Assembly: GCF_026151205.1 (NCBI RefSeq)
Contig: NC_087074.1
Coordinates: 11,069,226-11,133,225 of the forward strand
Source: Bolinopsis microptera
Lineage: Eukaryota; Ctenophora; Tentaculata; Lobata; Bolinopsidae
Direction: 5' to 3'
Length of the DNA stretch: 64,000 nt
The notes beneath the pieces were generated by a model. The model did no database searches and was not told where the DNA came from. It saw only the letters and a list, made by a program, of their open reading frames with translations. Below are positions 34,401-44,235 of the stretch, in pieces (positions within the stretch are counted from its first letter, which is position 1; each line of letters opens with the position of its first letter). A program made the position numbers and the translations under genes.

Positions 34401-35855
34401 TCCTCCTGAGTCCTCCTCCTCTTCCTTCTGAGTCCTCCTCCTGAGTCCTCCTCCTCCTCCCTCTCAGTCATCCTCCTCAGTCATCCTCCTCAGCCATCCT
34501 CCCCAGCCATCCTCCTCAGCCATCCTCCTCAGTACTCCTCAGTCCTCCTCCTTCTCAGTCATCGTCAGTCCTCCTCCTCAGTCCTCCTCAGTCCTCCTCC
34601 TCCTCCTCCTGGGTCCTCCTGGGTCTTCCTGATCCTCCCCAGTCCTCTTCCTCCTCCCCTCCTCAGTCCTCCTCCTACTCTTCCTCCTTGTCCTCAGTCC
34701 TCCTCATCAGTCGTCAACAGTTCTCCTCCTCCCCAGTCCTCCTCCTCCTCTTGGGGCCTTTTCCTGGGTCCTCCTCCTGGGTCCTCCTCCTCCTGGGTCC
34801 TCCTTCTCCTGGGTCCTCCTTCTCCTCCTCAGTCCTTCTCCTCCTCCTCCTCAGTCTTCTTCCTCCTCTTCCTCCTCCTCCTCCCTCTCAGTCATCCTCC
34901 TCAGCCATCCTCCTCAGCCATCCTCCTCAGCCATCCTCCTCAGTCCTCCTCCTTCTCAGTCCTCCTCAGTCCTCCTCCTCCTCAGTCATCCTCCTCAGTT
35001 CTCCTCCTCCTCCTCCTAGGTCCTCCTTCTGGGTCCTCCTCCTCCTCCTCTTCCTGGGTCTTCCTGATCCTTCTTCTCCCTCTCAGTCATCCTCCTCAGT
35101 CATCCTCCTCAGTCATCCTCCTCAGCCATCCTCCTCAGCCATCCTTCTCAGCCATCCTCCTCAGTACTCTTCAGTACTCTTCAGTAGTCTTCAGTCCTCA
35201 AAATGTTTGTCCGCTTATGTCCACCAATGTCCGCTAATGTCCACCAATGTCCATCCAAGTCCGTCAATGTCCGTCCGGGTCCGCCAATGTCCGTCCGAGT
35301 CCGCCAATGTCCGTCCGAGTCCGCCAATGTCCGTCCGTGTCCGCCAATGTCCGTCCGTGTCCGCCAATGTCCCAAAAAACACGTCCGTTGTCTCATAGAA
35401 TCCAAAAAGGACAGGACATAGGCGGACATAGACGGACATGACACCCCCCCCCCTGAATGTAAAGTAGCTGACATGTATTTAATTGTTTTCAAATATCATG
35501 AGTGTCACAATTTGATTTACAGGTACCATGCAAAGTGACATCAGCAGCACCCTTGTCTGATGAGCACCTTGATTCACTGAAAGGTGCTCTGGGAAGCTTC
35601 TTGAAGCCTAACGAGAAACTTCTTCTCGATACCGCTGTAAGTCATTTCAAATTTATTGTCGATTGGTTAGTTCATTATTGTTGTATTGAGATTTAAATTT
35701 GTTTTAATTAAGGGCACATTTTAAACTATGTTAAATTTCAGACTGACGCGTCTCTAATTGGAGGAATGGTAGTTGAAATTGGAGACAAAAGGGTCGACAT
35801 GTCCACCGCCTCTAAGATAAAGAAACTCAAAACCGCTCTTTCTCTCCCTCTTTAG
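28499..35855 (+). CDS. ATP5PO: ATP synthase subunit O (OSCP)
   Basis: Five exons, 28499-28681, 31495-31579, 31723-31856, 35523-35636 and 35742-35855, join in phase to a 209-residue oligomycin-sensitivity-conferring protein, the peripheral-stalk subunit that ties the F1 head to the stator in the mitochondrial inner membrane. Residues 1-25 are basic and Ser/Ala-rich, as in a mitochondrial presequence. Mature-domain blocks include [18 protein letters not shown], the exon 4 segment beginning [11 protein letters not shown], and the C-terminal [16 protein letters not shown] and KIKKLKTAL. Length and order match the animal protein (about 213). Introns 1 and 3 are large because each holds a transposon-like element (28713-31305; 31952-35453). 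Introns 2 and 4 are about 100-140 bp. The upstream region is a minisatellite. Confidence 0.93.
28713..31305. mobile_element. G-capped element A in ATP5PO intron 1
   Basis: A 2593-bp insertion flanked by ATGCT at 28708-28712 and 31306-31310. Both ends are runs of G (left) or C (right) leading into TCAACCTCATTTTACCTCAT. Each end is itself a hairpin: ATGAGGTAAA words lie inverted around a spacer containing GGCCAGCCAAAAAAGGC, and that spacer has the same orientation at both ends. The interior has a second pair of inverted arms of about 410 bp (29560-29968 and 30795-31205). No transposase frame. Confidence 0.8.
29560..31205. repeat. Long inverted repeat inside element A
   Basis: The left arm (29560-29968) and right arm (30795-31205) are reverse complements with modest divergence. 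Both carry AACAGGTAAAATT, GAAATGGTTAACTTTAGTC and TTCCTGCAGGAA. About 830 bp separate them. In the pre-mRNA of ATP5PO these arms could form a very long double-stranded hairpin. Confidence 0.85.
31952..35453. mobile_element. G-capped element B in ATP5PO intron 3
   Basis: A 3502-bp insertion flanked by TGAAT at 31947-31951 and 35454-35458. It starts with a G run followed by TGTCACGTCCGTCTATGTCC and ends with the near-complement and a C run. Next to each end are arrays of 10-bp words (GGACATAGGC on the left; a GTCCGCCAAT-like word on the right). A spacer, CTCATAGAATCCAAAAAGG, occurs in the same orientation at both ends. The middle is a 2.9-kb TCC-rich tract. It has the same plan as element A but unrelated sequence. 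No transposase. Confidence 0.8.
32270..35190 (+). repeat. 2.9-kb polypyrimidine (TCCTCCTCAG) tract
   Basis: An almost unbroken run of TCC, TCCTCAG and TCATCCTCC words on the plus strand, with larger blocks repeated (for example 32870-33480 is closely similar to 33690-34370). The long Ser/Pro frame at 32171-33529 and others here are by-products of the low-complexity composition. It lies in the sense strand of an ATP5PO intron. Confidence 0.95.
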
Positions 35856-37157
35856 TTTTTGTAACTTATCGAACAATTTTCATAAGAAGAGACTGTTAAG
35901 TTATTGAAGGATGTGTATATATGGATGCTATGTACTGATGTAATAATGATAATTCGTACATAAATCAGCATTATGATTTCAAACGGGGAATATGGTCACT
36001 AATCACTATCGGCTAAGCTATTATCGCGAACGTTCAATGTCATACATGCTTCCAGAATCTGAAGACCATATTCCCTACGTATCTCAGAGTTACGGAATTA
36101 TGTATTGATGTTGGAGGGCGCAATGCTTCAACTGTAATAAAAGTACCGTAAACGCTCACATTTAGTGTACGCGCGGGTCGCGCGTCTCCTCGAGTTGAAT
36201 TCTAGCTGGCTACCAAAATGTTATGTTGTGGTAAAACCGCGCTAAAGTCGCACAAAGTTTGAGACTTGCGAGTGTCTGCATAGCAAGAACATTGCCGCGT
36301 GTTCCAATTATGTACGGAATTTATATTACACCAACGTTCCACATCCGCGGCACGCCCTAGCAGAACAAACAAAGAATACGAGATTTTCATCAAATAAGAA
36401 TGTAAGATAAAAACTGGATTAAACATCCACTAAATTAGTGTAAGAATTCTAAAATAACACTCTACTAACAAAAGGAATTATACATCGCCTGAACAAACTG
36501 CCGCAATCACAATGTCATTCGCAGTTATCAGGTCCCAGGAATCTACAAAATAGATTTAAAATCCTTGAAATTAAAATTCCAGGAACGTTTCAGACTCGCA
36601 AAATGTGAAATATATAGTTCAAATGATTCTGTTTCATTGCAGGGAATTAAAGCGTGATTATTATGTAGTTTACTAATGAATATAAGTCAAAATCAAATGA
36701 TTCCCGAAAAACAATACTTAATTGGAAAATCAATAAAGAATCTTTACGTCCGTTAATAATTGAACTAAGACAACGGAGGCGAAGCAAAATGCTCAATATA
36801 TGTACACAATTACCATTAAATCTAGAGTACTATATTTTAGTATTATTGCTAATCAACTAAGTTAACTCTATCACTACTGAATTCTAAAAGTGAAAAATGC
36901 CAACAATTTGCGTTATTTCTCTTAAACAATTTTCTGAAAAATTTTACGTAAATACAAAAACGTTTCATACGTCGTCTGCGAAAGAAAACAATATAATGTA
37001 AAATTCTCATGTTACTTCATTTTCACAGAACTATGGGTACAAAAATTTACGAATAAAAAGTGGATTAAGATTTGGAACTGTATAAAAAAGGCGTCACATG
37101 GTGAGAACGGACCCCAGATTTATGTTTTTAGAAAAGATTCCGCCAGAATTAAGGGGA
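35856..37157. other. Convergent intergenic region, no gene seen
   Basis: AT-rich DNA between the ends of ATP5PO and the minus-strand coiled-coil gene. A small inverted repeat (GGGAATATGGTC near 35987 and its complement near 36064) spans about 90 bp. Nothing else supported. Confidence 0.55.
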
Positions 37158-39517
37158 TTAAATCTGACTTTGTGTGAATTCTCTAGGATACGCTGACACA
37201 TGTTGGGGTGAGTGTCTGTATTGATCTAGCTCGGCTTTCTGTCGTTTTATTATGAGATTCTTTTCTTGCAAATTCCGCTCTAAAATCTTTATCTTGGCGT
37301 CCTGAGGAGAGATTGCGATAAGTTTTATGTTTATTTGCTGGTTGAGGATCTAATCATCAGTCAGTATTAAATAAAACTAAAAAGCAGTTTCACAAAACAC
37401 AACAGGAAACTTAATACAACATACCAAAACCATCTCATTACCTGTTTTAAAGCGTTGGTCTCCAACTCCAGCACTTTCTCCCGTAAAGACAGACCATCGA
37501 CCCGATCTAAAGAACACAAGCTACTGTACTCGGAGGTGCTGCTGAATTCTTTGTAGAGTGGCGCAGGCTCGCTGGAGAGCAGCGCAGCGCTGCTGACTAG
37601 GGAAATGTTGGAGATTGAGATTCCACCTGATGAGGCTGAGAGACGGTCTGATCTGAGGAGGAAGAAAGAGGTTAATACCAGGCTTAATTAGGTCTACATT
37701 TAAAGCTAGGAATCATGAAGGAGATCATTGAAAAACAGTGATGTGAAGTATTACCTGTCAATCTCTCTGTCTGATATCTTCTGGCAGAAGTCCTCCAGGT
37801 TCCTGAGTCTCTGATCCACTTCTCGGGTGACATCCAGACCGCTGGGTATTACTCCTCCCCGTGACTCAACTGTCTTCTGCAGTAATAGCTTCAGGCGCTC
37901 GTTCTCCTGGAAATAGTTTGTGTTTATATTAGCATGAATGGTAATGATAACAAGCTCGCATAGTTATAATTCCTGTTAATTAAATACTGATGATTAATTA
38001 GAGTTTCTCAGAGGAAATGTCTAATATTAGATAACATTTTAACAGCCACATATATTTGATAGGCCATACAAATTTTAGTTAAATCAATTTGAACGAATCT
38101 GAAGAAGGGGGGGGGGGGGGGGGAAGAATACTGACTGAAAAACTGACCCATTTTATGAGAATCCGTATAATCCGTATAAATATTAGAATGTTACCCACCT
38201 CTTTGAGAGTGATGTTCTGCTGAGCGTTCTGACTGCTGGAATGTTGCACATTACTGAGGTGTACTGACAGCTGACCCAACTTGTTGTGCAATGTCTCGTT
38301 TGTGCGCTGCGACTGCTCCAACTCTGGGATGGTGCAAATATTTAGCAAATTATTGTTATATTTTGGAAATAATTCGATTTTGTAGCCAATTTAGCAAGCT
38401 GAGCAAAACGTTAAGCCAAATTATGTTAAGCCAAGTCGAAAATCTAGGCAGACATTTCAAAAGTTTTGCCGAAGCAAATCTTGAATTTGTACCCTAATGT
38501 TTGGAATATTTGTAACACATGTTTGGAATACTTGAGCCAAATATTTGATCAGATAACGGTAACAATTTGTCCAAAAAAAGGGAGATAACAGGTTCAAAGG
38601 AATGGTAAGTAATTACAACCGACATCTGAATAACCAGATATCCTAATACCGCCCTTCACAAGGTTAAACATGGCTATTCTTAGTAACATAGATAAGCTTG
38701 TACTTAAGATGAAACTGCCCTACTGTAATATTCAATGTTACAGAAATTTGCAATGATAGCACTGTACAGAAATTTGAAACTAAGATTCGCACGGGGTTGT
38801 CAAGCTGTAATCTGAATTGTGGCTAAAAATAACCCCGTCTAATACAGTAGCTGAGTAGTAAGTACTCAACATGTGTGCAGAATCAAACGGAATTTAAATA
38901 ATTCGGAACGATGAAATTCAGACTTCCATAATATCTATTTGCTGATAATGTAAGGTATAGGGTGATTAAAATAGTGTGTATCTTACAGCAGACATTTCCA
39001 TGCTGATGATACATCAGTGTGACCCTATTTTAGCGTTTCAACAATAGCACAACAAGTGGCCACATGGAAACATGTCTTGAAGTTGTTCTTGTGTGCATTC
39101 TCTTTCAGACTAATGACAAGAAAAATTGACAGCAAAATAAGAGATAATGGAAATAAGCGGCTCTGTAAGATTAAACACGTCATAGATTAAATATTGCATT
39201 ATATAAGTTACTCTCTCAACTAAAAACTGATAATATTACTCATTACTGGATTTAGAAACTTCTATTATAGAGAGGAGTCAGTGTGATTCACTTATCTAGG
39301 TGAGATTCCTGGAATTTCTAGTTTACTAACGATTAGTAAGGTAATTTATAGTGTAAGCTAGTTGAAGAGGTATAAGGCTAGTTTACTCACGGTTAGTAAG
39401 GTTATTGTAAGCTAGTTGAAGAGAAAGGAAGCTGTTATCATCAGAGGGTGACGCACTGTTTGGAGGCTCGATGTAGGGAGGCTGCACACTGAATCTTCTC
39501 TCTCCTAGTCCGTTCAT
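37158..39517 (-). CDS. Coiled-coil protein, 252 aa, unidentified
   Basis: Minus-strand exons 39517-39391, 38323-38199, 37906-37755, 37652-37442 and 37301-37158 join in phase (759 nt) into a 252-residue protein. The N-terminus has a Pro-rich QPPYIEPP motif, then a helical block (SFLSLQLAYNNLTNQLEQSQ, ETLHNKLGQLSVHLS), further heptad-like segments (ENERLKLLLQKTVES, REVDQRLRNLEDFCQKI), a Ser-rich linker, and a final coiled coil (DAKIKILERNLQEKNLIIKR) before the stop at 37158-37160. The block around LQLAYNNL weakly resembles the TBK1-binding helix of the TANK/NAP1/TBKBP1 adaptors, but this is only an impression. The first exon may instead begin internally, at CCTCCCTAC, if the putative upstream exons at 42746-43068 belong to this gene. 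Confidence 0.62.
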
Positions 39518-40275
39518 TTGCACATTTCTTCAGTTAACACGGGGCATTTTCTACATTCCTACAGAGGTAACATGGTTAGGAACGAACAGATGGGATAGCA
39601 GACAAGTTAAATAAAAGGAATTTTCACATTCCAACAATGCTGATTTGGTTAGGAACAATTATTAACCTACAAGCATACAGACAAACTTAGAGACGAACAA
39701 GTAGACAAACAGAGACAGTGCATAAAGCCAAAAGCACACCATTGCGAACTAGACTCCGAAGAATTTACGGCAAAGAAAAGATTGCGTGTAAAAGCGAGCT
39801 GCTGCAATTCCATGATGTGGTGAACAAGCCAGAACAATCAATACACAGGTAGAGCGATAAGGAGAACAGTGACATCTACAGAGGCGGCAAAAGCATTCAC
39901 AAAGAAACTTGAATGAGAGGTTGTGTGACTGGATAATTAGTAATTGTAAACGAAGTGGAGTTCAAATTCCAGGAGTAGCGTATCATTTGTATCAAATATT
40001 TCAACATCACATGGTTTAAATTCCGCACATAGTACAACATCATATGGTATGAAGGTGGAGGTATGTGTAATGCGATACGATAATAAGCTTCGAAAATCTA
40101 TAACATAGAATTTAATCAAATTACATATTTAAATATTAATAAATTACCCTCCCTAAAACACTGGTGAAATTCATTTAACTTAAAAACCCAGTTTTAAAAT
40201 AAAACAAATAAAAACTTTCCTTTAACAGCAAACACAGAAATACTCGTGAGTTTCTAAAACCACGTACAAGCACCG
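39518..40275. other. Spacer between coiled-coil gene and POP1
   Basis: AT-rich, no supported reading frame. It would be intron if the two putative exons near 43 kb belong to the coiled-coil gene. Confidence 0.5.
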
Positions 40276-42075
40276 CTATTTCACCACAGTTACACGAACA
40301 TGACGGTACTGTTTACTTGTGGTATTCCTGACCAATAATACTCCTCCTTCTCCTATCTTCTTGTAAATACTAGTTAGGATCAGAGCTATGCCAGCTCCTC
40401 CACCAGTAGCAAGACAGTATTTACCTGATGTAACGTAACCTACTAGCGGGTACTTGTCTTCTGAACTGTACACAGGATCTCCTGATGTGGTCTGATCACG
40501 TGGTTTAGTCTGATCACGTGATGTATTCTGATCACGTGATGTGGTTTGGTCGAGGTAGTAGATTTGAGCCCCAGGACGGATGTTCCCACGTTTAACACAA
40601 GTAACAGACACAGTAACAAAGTTAGAGCCCATCTCTGAAGGTAGACTCTCCAATTTGTTCAACAGAGCAGGACTTCTGATTACATAGATAACCTCACCTC
40701 CACACACGGCTCCCCAGTCTGATACAAACGGAGATAATATCCCCAACTCCTCATATCTGACTCGTTTCTGGGGAGGTCTCCTCATCTCCAGCCCCTCCTT
40801 CTCCCTCCCCTCCTCCTCCAGGTAAATTCTCCCTGCCAGGGTGTCCGGGTAATCAGCTGGGAAACAGGGAATACTCCTGTCGGAATGTAAGGAATGTGAG
40901 TCCCGGAGTCCTATAACCCTGGCCCCGTTGTAGATTAGAGATATCCAGACTCGGGTACCAGTACCACGTGGTAACAAAACTGTCAGAGACCCCGTCTCTG
41001 GGTCTTTGTAAATGCAACACGGCAGTGTTTCCTCTGTCTTATCAGGTTGATAACTGTCAGTGTTATCTGTTTGATGACTGTCAGTGTTATCTGTTTTATC
41101 ACCTAGAACTGATCTGAAGAGGAGCCCTCCACACAGACTACTGTCTGGACTGAGTCTGTGTGCTGGTTGTGCTATCTCAGCGTCTAATACAGACACAAAG
41201 TTTCTATGTTGAGGTGGACGTATGACAACTCTACAGCCCAGTGCAGCGCCTCCCATCACATCATAACAGAAGGGGTTCTCAGACAACTCCTCCCAGATCT
41301 CCTTCACAACACTGTCCGTGTTATCTGATAAAACAAGGGATTTAACGAGGAGTTCTAACGACCTGACCCCCTGCAGTGTGAACTGAGATAAGGTATCAGT
41401 GTGGGGCGTGTAGGAGAGACCAGTGAACACCGTGGCAAGGTCAGTGTGGTGGGGTATACCGGGGTGGAGACACAGAAACACAGTGTGTTCACTCACCCAG
41501 TACACTCTAGCAGGTCCCAGACACACTCCCTCGTGATACACATGTGAACACGTGACTCTATCTAGAGCAAGGTAGTTGGGAACGAGAGTGTTAGTTAGAG
41601 AACTGTGTAGAGACTGTCCAGTGAGGGATACCCACTGGTGGAAACTAGTGTCCTGTATTGTAGTAGCTGTGTTGGTGGCGCGGTGTGCTGCTCTTGCACC
41701 TTTTTGAGTGCTACACTCTGCTATTCTGTAACCCCACCTGTCCGTCATGTGACATCTTTTAGCGTGCCACAAGTGTGTTTCTAATCTCTTTGCTTTCTTA
41801 TCTCCACTCTTGTCATCATCAGTCTTTACACAATCTTCATCCTTCCTCCCGGATCTCTTCTTCCATTTGAACTTAGCCTTGCTCTTCCCCGCATCAGGTG
41901 GTCTCACTCTAGCAGGGAGCCGTTTAGGGTTATGACTAGCAGCCCTGCGGCGCATGTAGAAAGGAATAGATAGTTTGACGGAGACTGACATGTTGGTTGT
42001 AAGCGCCTCCATTGCAGCAGTTATCTCCTGACTACGTGAGTCTACAATGTCCATAACATTGACAGCTTGAGCCAT
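40276..42075 (-). CDS. POP1: Ribonuclease P/MRP subunit POP1 (intronless)
   Basis: A single 599-codon exon. POP1 is the large protein of RNase P and RNase MRP and acts in tRNA 5' maturation and rRNA processing. N-terminal POP1 domain: FYMRRRAASHNPKRLPARVR, then RLETHLWHAKRCHMTDRWGY and ECSTQKGARAAHRAT. The POPLD domain follows: LPRGTGTRVWISLIYNGARV and GLRDSHSLHS, then FPADYPDTLAGR. The C-terminus has YPLVGYVTSGKYCLATGGG and a final HVRVTVVK. It is shorter than the human protein (about 1024), mainly through shorter linkers. A (SR)DQ-T repeat at about residues 513-530 is encoded by repeated TGATCACGTG words. The start at 42075 lies 48 codons before the POP1 domain block ends and is the first in-frame ATG. 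Confidence 0.93.
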   Translation of the reverse strand: MAQAVNVMDIVDSRSQEITAAMEALTTNMSVSVKLSIPFYMRRRAASHNPKRLPARVRPPDAGKSKAKFKWKKRSGRKDEDCVKTDDDKSGDKKAKRLETHLWHAKRCHMTDRWGYRIAECSTQKGARAAHRATNTATTIQDTSFHQWVSLTGQSLHSSLTNTLVPNYLALDRVTCSHVYHEGVCLGPARVYWVSEHTVFLCLHPGIPHHTDLATVFTGLSYTPHTDTLSQFTLQGVRSLELLVKSLVLSDNTDSVVKEIWEELSENPFCYDVMGGAALGCRVVIRPPQHRNFVSVLDAEIAQPAHRLSPDSSLCGGLLFRSVLGDKTDNTDSHQTDNTDSYQPDKTEETLPCCIYKDPETGSLTVLLPRGTGTRVWISLIYNGARVIGLRDSHSLHSDRSIPCFPADYPDTLAGRIYLEEEGREKEGLEMRRPPQKRVRYEELGILSPFVSDWGAVCGGEVIYVIRSPALLNKLESLPSEMGSNFVTVSVTCVKRGNIRPGAQIYYLDQTTSRDQNTSRDQTKPRDQTTSGDPVYSSEDKYPLVGYVTSGKYCLATGGGAGIALILTSIYKKIGEGGVLLVRNTTSKQYRHVRVTVVK

Positions 42076-42745
42076 GGTAACGCTAGAGAGGGAGAGAGTG
42101 TATGAGAGAGGGGAGGCAGTGAGCTACTCAAACACAATGTTCAGTGTATGGTTTACAAAGTCGTGGGAACAAATCACAAATATTGGACCTGCTGTACAAA
42201 TAACACCTCCTGTATTATATCCCTCGCTCACAAGTTATAACTGTGAGCTATTTATAGTTACAGTTGTGGGTAGAAATGCTATTTGTGGAAAGCAAAAGCA
42301 GAAGGCCACTAAAAAGCAAAATCACGACAATATTAGTTTACATTATCATACGTCATGACTCATGATGTATTAATCAATCCATTATTATCAAAGTAACAAA
42401 CTCAACATTCAAACTCAAACAATAAACCCAACACAAAACATCAACGCTGCACAGCGCGAGCGTTCACATTCTTTAAAACAAATTCACAAAGGCACGGGAG
42501 CCAGGGGCGTTACTAAAATATGTGCGCTCTAGCAGCAACTAACAACAATATCTCCCAGCCTGTAAAACTTCCAGTACACAAATGAAAATAAATCAAATTA
42601 AAATAACAAAAACTGGAACCCTAAGAACGCCAGTCAGCCTTCTAGAAGGATCACCCTCACAGCACTAATGAAAAAGAAAGCATGCATAATTTTAGCATAA
42701 TATTCAAGGGGAACAGGTAGAGTTTGGCGTGGAATATAATATTAC

Positions 42746-43068
42746 CTGCGGTGTAAAACAGGAATGCGAGCTCTCTCCGGCTATCACATTATCATTTAAA
42801 ACTAATTAATTTTGTAATCTTTACGATCCTTGTTGAAGTAAAATCCGTTAATAAAACTGAGAGAGGCTCGTGTTACACGGATGATCAGAGGAACCACAAT
42901 CATCTCCCCCCTTGTGAGCTTATCATTGAAAAATGTGAGGAGATCACGTAATAAGCATACCGGGAATACTTTGGAAGTAAAGCTGGCATGGGGCCAGACC
43001 TAGTAAAGTCAGCACAAAGTTTAAACAGAAAGCAGGAATGAGATTATCATACCTGACATGTCATCCAT
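42746..43068 (-). CDS. Two candidate 5' mini-exons
   Basis: On the minus strand, ATGGATGACATGTCAG (43068-43053) is followed by a GTATGA donor. A 35-nt segment (42780-42746) has a GATAG acceptor and a GTAATA donor. They join in phase to MDDMSAGESSHSCFTPQ and end at a codon boundary. The next in-phase acceptor I see downstream is inside the first exon of the coiled-coil gene (before PPYIEPP), which would place POP1 within its intron. The evidence is only splice signals and phase, so this is tentative. Confidence 0.25.
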
Positions 43069-43110
43069 TTTTTGAGTATGGGAAATGAGCTAAAGAGGTG
43101 ACGTGGTGTT

Positions 43111-43176
43111 ACAGGTCACGTGCTCAGGTCACGTGCTCACTACTCAGGTCACGTGCTCACTGCCCAGGTCACGTGC
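43111..43176. promoter_or_regulatory. Cluster of four CACGTG E-boxes
   Basis: CACGTG occurs at 43117, 43130, 43150 and 43170, each in the context AGGTCACGTGC, inside an imperfect 20-bp tandem repeat. It lies 49-107 bp upstream of the candidate minus-strand start at 43068. The context resembles bHLH-zip (MITF/TFE, USF, MYC) sites. Confidence 0.5.
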
Positions 43177-43453
43177 AGAATGAAAGAGAGGCTCTATTAT
43201 GTGCATCCTATTAACCCGATCAAGGAACTGAGCTGACAGTTAGTTCACTTTCAGGTACATTTCACAACATTCCACAGCATCACGCACAGAACAGATCACA
43301 TATTATATATAGGAGGTGATCTTGTTGATGATGATGCTGGAAAGTGGGTTGTAACATTACCTCCTAGCACACAATTCTCAGAATTTCTTACTCCACCAAC
43401 TCCCCAGACAAAAGAAAAGACTTGTAAAAACACACTACTGTAACGAGCAAGGT

Positions 43454-44209
43454 CTACAACTCATCATCAGAGCCACCTAAGGCCCTCCAAAAAGACATAG
43501 CAACTTGCTCGGCAAACATCTTCCGCTCCGTATCCGGTAACTGTCCCGCTACTTCTTTCATCTTCATCATGTTTGAGAACATATTCTCAAAGTCTCCCTC
43601 TAGCTCTTCTCCTTCCATCAAACTCTGAAAATCAGCCAGAGTATTGGTTCCTGACACATACTCTCCAAACTCATCTGGAGTACCGTTACTATGGTTACTA
43701 CCGTTACTATGATTACCATCGTTACTATGATTAACGTCTATAGGAGCTGGAGATTTCTTCATGGTCCTATAAGGCCACATGTGACATTCCAACGCGGCCC
43801 TCACTCGTCCCATACCCTCACACTGACCCATAAGTGTATCCTCACTTTCCGAATTATCTGATACAATGTACTTGATAAACTCAAACTCGTGCTCCATGCA
43901 CCATTCCAAAAACTCAGACTCAAACTGAGAATCCTCACAGTTAATCAGTAACAGCTTCACGGCTGGATCCACCTCTGATATAAAGTCACTGAACACATCT
44001 ACACTGCTTAACGCTGATTTCACATCTAACACAGGTTCGTCTATAACATAAACAAACGCCTCAACAGTATCTGTTATCTCCTCTACAGGCAGCTGGGTAG
44101 CGTAACATATCTGAACAGAGACGGTGAAGTACTTGTTGTTGAAGGTGATGTAGTTGTGGGGGTCGGCGGAGAGGGTGGTGGAGATATCAGAGTTGGGGAT
44201 GGTGAGGTG
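43454..44209 (-). CDS. AAGAB: Alpha/gamma-adaptin-binding protein p34 (AAGAB)
   Basis: A minus-strand frame of about 251 codons. AAGAB is the cytosolic chaperone that assembles AP-1 and AP-2 adaptor complexes. The N-terminal Rab-like G-fold part is seen as NYITFNNKYFTVSVQICYA and DTVEAFVYVIDEP, then LLLINCEDSQFESEFLEWC and EHEFEFIKYIV. An Asn/His/Ser linker follows (NHSNDGNHSNGSNHSNG). The C-terminal adaptin-binding helix is FENMFSNMMKMKEVAGQLP and FAEQVAMSFWRALGGSDDEL, strongly like the human tail. The first in-frame ATG is at 44032, too far inside. The frame is open back to 44209 but begins there after a stop. An ATG at 44235 (MTSRVLICNTS) is in another frame. See findings. Confidence 0.82.
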   Translation of the reverse strand, partial: HLTIPNSDISTTLSADPHNYITFNNKYFTVSVQICYATQLPVEEITDTVEAFVYVIDEPVLDVKSALSSVDVFSDFISEVDPAVKLLLINCEDSQFESEFLEWCMEHEFEFIKYIVSDNSESEDTLMGQCEGMGRVRAALECHMWPYRTMKKSPAPIDVNHSNDGNHSNGSNHSNGTPDEFGEYVSGTNTLADFQSLMEGEELEGDFENMFSNMMKMKEVAGQLPDTERKMFAEQVAMSFWRALGGSDDEL

Positions 44210-44235
44210 TTACATATCAGTACTCTACTCGTCAT

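Larger units (their letters stand above)
42076..43453. other. POP1 5' flank and AAGAB 3' flank
   Basis: It contains two candidate mini-exons (42746-42780, 43053-43068) and an E-box cluster (43111-43176), both listed separately. Otherwise no gene is seen. The small plus-strand frame starting at 42074 is not supported by any motif. Confidence 0.5.

Noticed and set aside
36202-36426. A 74-codon minus-strand frame in the ATP5PO 3' flank
   Set aside because: No motif, no splice signals in phase, and it covers ordinary AT-rich intergenic DNA.
38107-38123. A long G run as a possible end of another G-capped element
   Set aside because: No subterminal hairpin, partner end or flanking duplication was found nearby. 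It looks like a simple homopolymer in an intron.
42074-42358. A 94-codon plus-strand frame divergent from POP1
   Set aside because: It starts within the POP1 start codon complement and runs through promoter DNA, with no recognisable feature.
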